From positions 2,066,001 through 2,130,000 of the forward strand of contig NC_080569.1 of the NCBI RefSeq assembly GCF_030253575.1: a DNA stretch of 64,000 nt. The letters are read 5' to 3'. Numbering within the stretch: position 1 is the stretch's first letter; each line of letters opens with the position of its first letter. This stretch comes from Rhododendron vialii. Its lineage: Eukaryota; Streptophyta; Magnoliopsida; Ericales; Ericaceae. The notes below the pieces were generated by a model. That model was not told where the DNA came from, did no database searches, and saw only the letters and a list, made by a program, of their open reading frames with translations. Position numbers and translations under genes: made by a program. Below, one piece after another: positions 53,703 to 63,676 of the stretch.

Positions 53703-56700
53703 CTAACCCCAAGGTTCCACCCCAGCTAGATCTTTCCACCAATTACAGTGTGGCATATACAACTCCTTCAAGAAAGTAAGTTTACGGAAACTATCTGGTA
53801 TGGCAAGTAATCTGGTTCCTCCAAGATCCAAAGTTTCCAATGAGATCAACCTCCCAATTTCGCTTGGCAGATGCGTCACATTGCAGTTATTCAGATACAA
53901 AAACTCCAAGCTAGTAAGGTTGCACAGACTGTCCGGCAGGGTACGTAAACCATTTTGGGCAAGATTCAAATACAATAATGAAACCAACTTCCCTATTCCA
54001 TCTGGCAGACGTGACACGTTGCAGTCATACAAATCCAACGTCCTCAAGCAGGTAAGGTTACACAGAGTATCTGGTAAGGAAATTAAATTGTTTCCTCCAA
54101 GACCCAAAAACTCTAATGATCCCAAACTCTCAATTTGTCCGGGCAGTTGTGTAATACCGCAGTTGTTCATATACAATTCCTTCAAGCTAGCAAGGTTAAA
54201 GAAACTATCCGGTAAGGTAGGTATATTGTTTCTGCCAAGATCCAACATCTCTAGTGAGATCAAACTTCCAATTTCACAGGGTAAATGTGACAGATTGCAA
54301 TCTGCGATGCTCAATTGTGTTAAGCAACTTAAGCCCTGTACAGAGGCCGGTGGAACCATTCTCTTTGTTCTCAATGTCCAAGATGAGAGGAATGAGAACA
54401 GTGATTTAGGTGGCGATCCTTTGAATCTATGTAATTTCTCTAGCTTGCAGCAGCCAGAAAGATCAAAAGATTCGAGAGATTTCAACATCCAAACGTCCGA
54501 GGGAAGTTTCTCAAGGTTTTTGCAGTTCTTCATATCAAGGAGAACAAGTTTGTTCAAACATGAGATAGATTTGTCTACCTCTACCAACCTTACACAGTCA
54601 TTAAGCAACAGTTCCTCGAGATTGACGAGTCCAGAGAAGTCAGGAGCTCTGGTTAGGTAATAGCAATGACTGAGGTAAAGGAATTTCAGTTTAACCAAGA
54701 CCTGTACAAGACAGAACAAGAAAAGTTAATTTTCTGATAAAATACAATGCAAGCAGTGTTCGAGTGAGAAAAATAGTGGAGCAGGGCATGGATGGGAGTC
54801 ATGGAATAGAGCCTAAAACTCTATGGGCTGGGTTTTAATTGGTTGAGTTCAGAGAAGTAAGGGAGTCTAGCTAGGTAATAGCAAAGCTAATTTTCCCATC
54901 CTATAAAATGTGAGCGGTTTTAAAAGAGAGAGAAGAATAATGTTGTACCTTGGTTCCCTTCCATACTTGTTTTAGGCGACTATAACACAAGTCAAGAGTA
55001 ACCAAATTCTCCATATGTAAATTTGATGGGACGCATTTCAGAGGGAATCCATTCCAGCATAGCCAAAGTAGCCTTTTAGAGATATGTTCATAACCTACTC
55101 TTAGATTAACGTAATCGAGATGAAGTAGCCATAGTCTGTTCATCTTTTCAAATGCCCTTGGATTCACTTGGATGTCATTTGGCTCAGCAATGTTAAGGAA
55201 GAGCCCTTCAACCGCTTCAGTTCCCTAACATGAAAACCCATAGCACAATGAGGAACAAAGTTTACCTTGCTGAGAAAACAGCATATGAAGGCAGTTACAA
55301 TTCTGTCTATCAATACTAACCGTGAGAAATAAGAATGTGCATATGCATCAGGAATTCTTGCAGTAAGTAAACAGAAAATATTAATTAAAAGTTCATGAAT
55401 ATGGACTTCACCGTTCCATCTCTCAACACTTCAAGGACATCCTCTTTATACCACAATCTGCTACGCCTCCCTGGCTCCATAACAGATTCTTGTCGCACAA
55501 TTTCTCTGCCCATGTCTCTAACCAAATCATGCATCAGAAGCTTATTACAGGGCCCGTATTTTATGAGACCCCGATCGGCCAGAACCCGAATCCCAATTGC
55601 TGCGAAAAAGTTACAGCCTTCAAGTATTTTGATTGTAGAATCGCCATATGTTCCAGCCAAAAAACATGCCATATCTAGGAACAACTCCTTCACTTCATCA
55701 CTCAGTGAATCAAAACTTATCTTAAGTTTTGCCTGAATATCAACATGAGGGATTTTTTTCAATTTTGCGATTGCACTTTTCCATTCAGGTATGCTCTTGC
55801 CATATAAAAGAGAACCCAAAACTTCAAGAGCTAATGGAAGCCCTCCAGCATAGGCCACGACTTGATCCGAAAGGTCCAAATAGTTGTCTTTGGGATGGTC
55901 TTCCTTAAAGGCATGCCAACTTAAGAGTTCAAGAGATTCACTCCTATTTAACGGCTTTGGTGCATAGATCTCATCCACTTTAAGCAAATTTAGCAAAGAT
56001 ATATCTCTTGTTGTTATGATAATCCTACTTCCAGAACCGAAGGAATCTCTATCTATTGCTAATGCTTTCAGTTGTTGGACATTATCCACATCATCAAGAA
56101 CAAGAAGAACCTTTCGACAGAAAGCTCTTCGTTTTATAACCTCAATTCCTTGATAGGAATTTCTTACATTATGAGTTCTATTTCTGCATATATCTGAAAG
56201 AAGTTGCTCTTGTAAAGCAACCAGACCATTCGGTTGCTTCGAAGTTTCTCCGACATTTGCAAGGAAACTGCTACCTTCAAACATATGTTGGATGAGATTA
56301 TACTCTTTTGTAGCTATTGTAGTCTTACCAATTCCACCAAACCCCCATATTCCAACAATGCATACATTACTTGATTCCATGTTCAAAAGAACATTGAGCT
56401 TTTGCAGACGAGACTCTAATCCAACTTGGTGGTCTGCAACATTCATATGTGCAATGTCTAGTATATTTCCAACCTCTTCGACGATTTTCTGAATTAACTT
56501 TGCTTCATCTCTGCGAAATTGTGCAAACATAGAATGAAAAAAACAAAATTAGGCCTTCATCAGATTTAGAAGAGCCATAACTATAAACTGAGTCATGCTA
56601 ACCTAATGTGACTATGACCGACAAACACAGAAATTCGACTGATTGTAATCATTCAACATCTTTCAATGATTAGAGCCTAAGGGTCATGCATAACAGAAAG

Positions 56701-57547
56701 GTTGAACTTAGTCAAAGCCCTACTCTTAGTTACAATTTCTTTCTTTTGGCTTGTTTAAAGTGCTAAATAAGGTTTTGTCCGCATATCTTCTGAGGCAAGA
56801 GCAACCATCAAATAAACGGAACTTTTATGCCAATTCACGCATTGGGTGCTATATGATATGAAATTTGACATAAACTAGTCTTAACCAATTTGCAAGAGTA
56901 TCATAGATGACTCCATTAAAACTCTGTAACTTTAGGTAGAATTGCAACCCCAAAACTTTACTATTGACCAGTGCCTCTTTAGGTTTTGTTTTATACACAC
57001 ATTAGAAAGATAGGGGAAACTACCCGTTGGCCACCTTTGGCACATCCCAACCTGACAAATTGGCAACCTCAGTGAGAGCTTCCCTCCACTTGTCCACCCT
57101 GCCATCTGAACCCTCTTTAAGACACTCTTCATGCTTGGCAAATGCTTCTGTAAGACTCCCCTTCTGCACCCTCACGTCGGATGGCTCAACATTATAAAAG
57201 ATAGGCAGAACAACCTGTTGCAAGGTTTTCCTGCACTCCATGATCTTCACAAGTTCGTCAAGGCACCACCTGGATGCAGCATAATTTTTTGAGAGAACAA
57301 CCAGTGAAATTCTTGACTCCTCAATTGCTTTCAGAAGTTCATAGCCAATATATTCTCCTCGGTTGAGCTTTGCGTCATCTCTGAATGTATGAAAGCCATG
57401 TCTCTCTAAAGCGGCTAAAAGATGGCTGGTAAAATTGTTGCGTGTATCAACACCATTGAAACTCAAAAAGACGTCATATTTGAATTGCTCTGGGATGGAG
57501 GAGGAGGAGAAAGAAGAAGAAGCTTCGTTTGTCCAAGCAGTCTCCAT
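53703..57547 (-). CDS. TNL7: TIR-NBS-LRR receptor ending in the LRR exon, no post-LRR domain
   Basis: Predicted exons are 57547-57024, 56510-55412, 55224-54949 and 54701-53703; they join in phase into 965 aa. The TIR starts METAWTNE and has YDVFLSF, RDDAKLNRGEYI and [13 protein letters not shown] motifs GFGGIGKTT, VLLVLDDVD, GSRIIITTRD, GLPLALEVLGS, FLDMACFLAG and MHDLVRDMG are intact. The linker exon and four to five LRR modules follow, with SNLHMENLVTLDL. The frame ends ..MPHCNWWKDLAGVEPWG; the last 11 residues come from unrelated sequence also found at 40080-40270. The paralogues continue with more LRRs and a post-LRR domain, so TNL7 is either a shortened receptor or a recent pseudogene. 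It is closest to TNL1. Confidence 0.8.
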
Positions 57548-58600
57548 GGACCAAGCTCGTAGATGATTGATAGATGTAGACTTGTGCCTTTTCCAAGAGA
57601 CAAGGGGTAGCCTTGTATACTTCTCTCCTTGTTAGGTGACTTGTTAGATTATAGGAGATTCATACCCCTGTAAGAAAGGGGAAAAACGTTTAAAGAATAC
57701 AAAAATAGATATTCTTCTCTCTCAACTCGCACCATTCCATACAACCCAATAAAAAGAATTAGGTGACAAAAGCCATTTGACATGGGGCCGAGTGATTAGA
57801 GCCGCGGACTTGGAAATTTGCTTTCTCTCATGTCTAAGGTTGGAAACATTCCAGGGGTTACAGGCAGAAGTTATTTATTATTATAGTATCAATCCATACG
57901 AAGAAACAATCGAGGTGCGCATAAACTTGACCGTATTAGTTATCCTCATAAACTAATCGACATGCAATGAAGCTCTCTCTCTCTCTCTCAACTAATAATG
58001 AGAAATATAAGCATGACAAATTACCTCAATCTCTCAAAAACTAACATGTCAGCGATCTAAAAACCTCCGTGGACCCGACGGAGGAGTTAACAAAACCGAA
58101 ATAAAATGTCAAAATTGAATAGTACCAGAGGTCCACAAGGTGTAAAGCAACTCATAACAATTACTAAATCAGTAACCAACAAACAGAGTACAAATAAGAG
58201 ACACTTGCATATACTAGCTAGTACTCTAGAAAAGTTGAGGAAACAACCCACCCAAAACGCAAACAAAATACAAGCAGTACTGACAGAGAAAAATAAAAAC
58301 CTCCGAAAATCCTGCAGAAAGTAGTGAGAGTACCTCACAGAATCGCCGGGGTTGAAGTTGAAGTTCAGAAAGAGTTGTTGTGCTGTCTTTTCTTTGCGGG
58401 AGAAAAGCAAGAAATTCAACGTACGGCGAGAGCGTGGTAATTAAGACCGTCGGTGCTGCAAGGAGTCGAGTTAACGCGTAGAGTAGAGAGAGAATCTGTG
58501 ATTTCGTTTGATTTGATTTGGAGGGACAAGCCAGAGAGGAGAGAGAAAAATATCACACCTGAAACGGTCTCAACCACGCCTTAGCGAAACAAAAAACGGT
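57548..58600 (-). promoter_or_regulatory. TNL7 upstream leader/promoter block
   Basis: The leader is more diverged than at the other loci, with TTTGACATGGGG (plus strand, 57775), a SINE-like remnant (57783-57880), CT repeats near 57972-57988 and the NFLLFS..GDSVRYS minus-strand frame (58087-58419). There is no clear TATA box. Confidence 0.4.
57783..57880 (+). mobile_element. SINE-like remnant upstream of TNL7
   Basis: GGGGCCGAGTGATTAGAGCC is the best tRNA-like box A of the set; GGACTTGGAAATTTGCT and AAGGTTGGAAACATTCC follow, the latter a degenerate box B. Antisense to TNL7. Confidence 0.5.
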
Positions 58601-58922
58601 CTCACCACGTTATTATGCGTAATTATTCGGTGTCCCTATTGCGCGATTACGTGATAGTAGTACTGAGGACTTTCTCCACCGCATATTTTAACGAGATTCG
58701 TACATTTTTCTTGAGTTCCATAACAATACGGGGTGGAGAAGAGTCTTGAGACACGCATATAATAGTTTTTCTGTTTTTACGTATTTTTCCTGTGATATTT
58801 TTTTTTGATCCGCTATTTTTCCTGTGATTGATTTTTACTTCCGTGATTTTTTTTTAAGTTTTCAGCTAATAATTGAATATTTGAATTCACCTTCAACGAA
58901 AGGAATAATAAATGATTTACTA
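58601..58922. other. Spacer upstream of the 58923 element
   Basis: AT-rich, with TTTTTTTT runs near 58799 and 58847. No gene or repeat was recognised. Confidence 0.4.
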
Positions 58923-60754
58923 CAATAATGCTGCGGAGCTGGAACTCCACTCACGACCAAAAACATGATGCTGACGTGAATTGGGCCCTACATCAGCTTA
59001 AGCCAAAAAAAAAACAAACAAAATTCCTGAATTTTTTGAATCGGCCGTACCCCCGCTCGAGAAGAGAGAGAGAGAGAGAAGAGGAAGAGGAGGCCAACCA
59101 CCAGCCTCACCTGCACCACCGGCGATCACCAGCCTCATCCTCCACCTCCGGTAACCACACCAGCAGCGAAAATCGCCTAAGCCCAGCACCGACACCATTA
59201 TCGACTACCAAGGTCTCTCTATCTCTCCCTCTATGGGTTGTCGTTGAGCCCTATAATTTCAGTCGACTGTAGCCTTTCATTTGACTATAACTTGTTTAAA
59301 CCAAAAAAAAATTAGGGCTTGTTAAATTGGGGATTTTTTTTGTTTCGAACCTTAACTATAAGATTTCTGCTTCCCATGTGCATCTCAACAATCAAATACT
59401 ATCCTCCCTGATGGTTCTAGGTGCAGAATTTTGGTTTGGTTAGTTGGGTTTTGGCTTTTGAACCATGCTTGTCGAACTGAGTGATGGCGTTTAATATTGT
59501 TGATTCCCATGAAATACCACACAATTAGAATTTCGTAGCTTGAACATTTGAAATTGATGGTTTCTCATCTGAATATGGCAGGTACGTACTGCTATGAAAA
59601 GAAAAACCCTGTGGAGAAAGTGGAGTGCTTTTCTTGCTTGATTGCATATCCCTGATGGCCGGTACTTATCCTTTTGGGTCCTTTTGTGGCACTGGTTAAT
59701 TTGGTTGCCGAAGTGAAGTTTTCCTTTTGAAATGCTTTCAATCATCAGTAAATAATGTTGCCAACCTGTTCCACTTCCCCGGAAACTCAATGTACATGAG
59801 TTTTAAGTTCTTGCATCAATTGAAAGTTCGGAAAATCAATCTTTGCAAGTTGGAATGTGGTGTAGGAATAATGTTTTGTAGGTGCCATGCTGGTTTCCAA
59901 TGGTTCCCAAAGACACCCCAATGAGCTAATTAGTCATACCCATATCTCAAACTTTTGACCAATTACTGCTAGTATGTTTCGTGCTTGGCCTTTTTTGTCA
60001 CAAAGCAAGTTAGTTTTCTTCCTCGAATATGCTACTGAGTGTCGTGTATAGCTTGTTTCGGTGGTTGTTCATGCAGCACTGTCATTCTCTCTCTCTAAAA
60101 AAAAGAAAAAAGGAAAAAAGAAGCAGCAGAAGAGAATAAGTCTGTATTTGTTGACATTAGGCTTTATTATCTTCAAATAAATATAGCATATGAATAATCA
60201 ATTCATGTTAGTGTAGCTTCAAATAAATATCAATTATGAAATGAGTACAACTAATGCCAAGTATAATATCATTTATACACTTGCCTTAATTAGTTAGTTC
60301 ATAGGAGGGCATAAGCTTAATTAGTTCAAATGACCTCACTGATCAAAGGAGCCCAAATAATCGTAAAATGTGAAACCAAAAATACATAGAGAGGGTTGAA
60401 CCCAAAAAAATCCCCTATTTCACACAAGCCCTAATTATTTTCTTTTTTGAACCAACTAGAATGACTTGAATCGACAACCCACAGATATATAGACGAGAGA
60501 GAGACCCCTTGGCGGTGGTGGTCGTCGGTGGTGCGTCCATTTTGCGACAGGTTGGTTGCCGGAGGTGGATGCGGTGGTGGTGCTGGTCACCGAAGATGAA
60601 GGTGAAGCTGGTGGTTGCTTGTGGTGGAGGTGACACTAATGGTTGGCCTCCTCCGCGCCTCTCTCTCTCTCTCTCTCTCTCTCTTCCTTCTTGAGCGTGG
60701 GTATGGTTTGGTGCGAGGAGCAAGGTCAAATTTGGGGGCCGATTCAAAATATTC

Positions 60755-60850
<96 letters not shown>

Positions 60851-61004
60851 GAGAGTGGGTATGGTTTGGCACGAGGAGCAAGGCCTAATTTGGGGGCCGA
60901 TTCAAACAATTCAGGAATTTGTTTTTTTTTTGGCTTAAGCTAACGTGGAACGTCAACGTCATGTTTTTGGTCGTGGGTGGAGTTCCTGCTCCGTAGCATT
61001 ATTG
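58923..61004. mobile_element. 2.1-kb element with very long inverted arms (Mutator-like or foldback)
   Basis: CAATAATGCTxCGGAGC at 58923 is inverted at 61004. Homology between arms continues for about 430 bp or more: CACGACCAAAAACATGA, GCTTAAGCCAAAAAAAAA, AATTCCTGAATT, GAGGCCAACCA, CACCTCCGG and AATTAGGGCTTG, to about 59350 on the left and 60400 on the right. The right arm has a duplicated GTGGGTATGGTTTGG segment and a (CT)n run (60757-60847). The central 59350-60400 is unique with no recognised frame. A possible 9-bp target duplication (AATGATTTA / AATGAAATA) is imperfect. Confidence 0.7.
60757..60847. repeat. (CT)n microsatellite, about 90 bp
   Basis: Almost pure CT repeat inside the right arm of the 58923-61004 element. 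It creates spurious SLSL or RERE open frames. Confidence 0.95.
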
Positions 61005-61299
61005 AATGAAATATATATCGAACACCAAAGTAAGGCCAATTGTAACAGTTTAATGTTTTTCTGTAATACGGAGTACTTGATTTCTTCTCTTAGTTATTTC
61101 ACTCATTCAGGACTTTTCACGTATGGCTAGTGTTGATCGTTGATTCTTTGTTCCTTACTTTTGCTTGTCGTTTGTTCCTTACTTTTGCTTGTCATTTGGG
61201 TTTAGCAAAATAACAACTTCAGTAATCGACAATTTTATATTAGAAAACAGAGAGAAAAATCCTCGAGGGGTACAAAGAATCAAAGGCATGAGCCTATAG

Positions 61300-61321
61300 G
61301 GGGGAGGGGGGGGGGGGGGGG
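61300..61321. repeat. Poly-G run
   Basis: GGGGGGAGGGG followed by a long G run. It could form a G-quadruplex; its length is likely unreliable in the assembly. Confidence 0.85.
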
Positions 61322-61495
61322 AATTACAAAACCAAAGACTATACAGTAGACTGCTGGGAGGATGAAGGAGTAGGCTAATTTCAATTGTTTTTTAACTTAA
61401 AATGGAAGTAGTCCGGGCCCAATGAAATCCAATGAAGCCTAAAAGGCCCAACTCGAAAACCCAATTTCTGACCCAAAAGTTAGACTTTCCGGCCA

Positions 61496-61735
61496 TGAGA
61501 CTATACTTTGAGGTCTAAGTGTGAAAGTTTGAGGCCATAAGGCAAAACTTTGCGGCTAGAGTGTAAAATTTTGCGGTCATAGTGTAAAAGTTTGCAGCAA
61601 TGAAGCAAAACTTTGTGGTCAGAGTGTAAAAGTTTGCAACCATGACGCAAACGTGTGCGGATAGTTTAAAAGTTTGCAACCATAATGTAAAAATTTGCGA
61701 CTAGGGTGTAGAAGTTTGCAAACCTTAAAACCAGA
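61496..61735. repeat. Minisatellite, unit about 24 bp
   Basis: About ten degenerate units of the type GTGTAAAAGTTTGCGGCCAT, with alternating GTCAGA and AGCAATGA variants. Non-coding, 3' of the ankyrin gene. Confidence 0.8.
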
Positions 61736-62242
61736 GTAAGCTTCAAGCAAAACTTTTGTCAGCAATTCATTTCAGTTTTTTAAGGTTTGTATGCACTAAT
61801 CTAAAGTTGATTCAACTTTTAGTTTGGCACAACAAACACATGTAGTGTTTCGACAAACTGAAGGCAAAGACTATATAAATCATGAACAAATTCAGACGCT
61901 TGAAAAGAAAGAAAATAAAATAAAACCTCATTTCATTTCATGGGTTGTTTAAATACATCAACTCCTCATAATATACACACCAAAATGAAGCACCTGGAAA
62001 CCCCAAACTACGTACAAATACTGTGACGTATTATTCAGGGATTGATGAACGAATCAATCTATACGAGTTCAAGTTCAAATCGAACCCGTGTTCAACTCCT
62101 CAAAAGCTAGGAGTAGTCCAAAATCGATTTGTTACCTATCCAAACCAAATTTGAACAGTTCATTCCTCCGACGCTCGTTTGGGTTGTTTGCCGGCCCTCA
62201 ATAAAATACAAGAAGATACACATAAGACATAACAAATTGATT

Positions 62243-62968
62243 TCAAGCCCTTTCATTCTCTTGACACAAGGTAGTCGTCACAAGAGAAGGATGTCTCTTA
62301 AAACACTTGCTATTTAACGGAACCATCTCGAAACCAAGCCCTTTCTTATTACCAACACCACCACCCTTGGCTTTCCCTCTAGCCCCATGTTCGATCAAGC
62401 ACACGGCAACCTTAACATGCCCGGCCTCCACCGCCCTCTGCAGCGGCGTGTAACCGCAATCGTCCACGACGTCCACCCTCGCTCCGTGACTTAGCAACAC
62501 CTTTACGCCCTCTGTCCCGCCCTTGAACGCCGCCCTGTGCAGCGGCGTCCACCCGTTCTGGTCCCTCCCGTTCACATTCCCTCCTTGTGCAATACAACTC
62601 TTCATCCCCCTCACGTCGTTGATCCTCGCAGACCGATGCAACACGTCGCTTAATTGCAACGAGTCGTATAATTCCGAGTGGCCCTTCTCCACCGCTAAAG
62701 CGTAGGCGGTTAGCCCCTCTTTTGTGATGGCGGATTTCGCGAACGTCGTCGCATCCAGTAACCACTCCGCTGCTTCCACGTGTCCCTTCGCCATGGCGAA
62801 GTGGAGCGGGGCCCAGCCGTTGGAATCCACGATATCTGGATCTCCGCCCACGGAAAGGAGAAATTGAATAGAGTTGACTTGACCTCGAACCGCTGCCACG
62901 TGGAGAGCGGTTCGACCGTTCGAGTCAACTGAATTCACGTCGATGTCTTGAAACCCTAGACAGAGTAC
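62243..62968 (-). CDS. Ankyrin-repeat protein, 3' exon (5' part not found)
   Basis: The exon starts after an acceptor (TTGACAG/GTACTCTG) and encodes about 241 residues ending QENERA. Six ankyrin repeats are visible: NGRTALHVAAVRGQV, NGWAPLHFAMAKGHVE, GLTAYALAVEKGH, a degenerate LHRSARINDVRGM, NGWTPLHRAAFKGG and GYTPLQRAVEAGHV. The tail (GLGFEMVPLN, KRHPSL) is not ankyrin. In my judgement it resembles the ankyrin half of VAPYRIN-type proteins, which carry an N-terminal MSP domain and act in intracellular accommodation of symbiotic fungi; that would put the 5' exon beyond 64000. This is family inference only. Degenerate copies of its 3' end lie at 52437-53183 and 39660-40060. Confidence 0.82.
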   Translation of the reverse strand, partial: VLCLGFQDIDVNSVDSNGRTALHVAAVRGQVNSIQFLLSVGGDPDIVDSNGWAPLHFAMAKGHVEAAEWLLDATTFAKSAITKEGLTAYALAVEKGHSELYDSLQLSDVLHRSARINDVRGMKSCIAQGGNVNGRDQNGWTPLHRAAFKGGTEGVKVLLSHGARVDVVDDCGYTPLQRAVEAGHVKVAVCLIEHGARGKAKGGGVGNKKGLGFEMVPLNSKCFKRHPSLVTTTLCQENERA

Positions 62969-63504
62969 CTGTCAATACAGTAGCAATAAAACTCAAATCA
63001 AGGCTAGTGAGAAAACATTGAACTATGATAGCCACATATTTTGGAACAAGAATAATTAACATCGTGGTTCTCTTAACCATAAATATAAAGCAAATGCAGT
63101 GCCTTCGGGCGTTCATATGAAATTGTATTGCCTCTTGTCAAAAATAAACAAAAAACAAATGCAGCAGAGCTAGGTCTACTGTCATCCCATCGGGCTGGCT
63201 CGCTGCCATTCGCCGGGTACTCAGATTTCACCTTAAATCTCTTCTATCATAGCTTTTTCTGTTCATGGCTGTTTTGGACTCTCCTAGTTTTCTCCAAGGC
63301 TTGGCTTGACTGCTCTTGGTTTGGCATGGCTGCACCTGATTTTTCTTGACTTTTTTCAAACTCAAGTTGATCTACTTTTTCTAATATTATGTTACTATAT
63401 TTTCTTGGTCTTATTATTATGTTTTCTATTTTGTCTGGGCAATTATACGTATTTCCTAATTCGTCTAAGTTTCCTTTGTTACATGTGTTTTCCTAATTAA
63501 TTTA
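62969..63504. other. Likely intron or upstream spacer of the ankyrin gene
   Basis: No second ankyrin or MSP exon is recognisable. The T-rich sequence on the plus strand has several short frames without domains. On the minus strand it would be intron if the gene continues beyond the window. Confidence 0.4.
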
Positions 63505-63505
63505 A

Positions 63506-63676
63506 GGGGAATGCTAGGTACAAAGAAAACTTACCCCGAAAGTACCTCGAAAACAGCAATCAATGGTTGAGAATCACTTTGATGATTATGTCACATACAT
63601 CAAAGTGAATCTCAACCACTAGTTGATCTTTTCGGGGTACTTTCGGGATAAATTTTCTTTGTCCCTAGCATTTCTG
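63506..63676. mobile_element. Small foldback MITE with AATGCTAGGxACAAAG ends
   Basis: Ends AATGCTAGGTACAAAGAAAA and the inverse of TTTTCTTTGTCCCTAGCATT; arms share TACCCCGAAAGTACC-type sequence. Flanked by TTAATTTA on both sides (63497-63504 and 63677-63684), an 8-bp target duplication suggestive of hAT (9 bp possible). Confidence 0.75.

Noticed and set aside
53800..54660. Plus-strand open frame of 286 codons
   Set aside because: Antisense shadow of the TNL7 LRR exon; no domain of its own.
60415..60938. Frames rich in Arg-Glu or Ser-Leu repeats on both strands
   Set aside because: They are produced by the CT/GA microsatellite inside a transposon arm.
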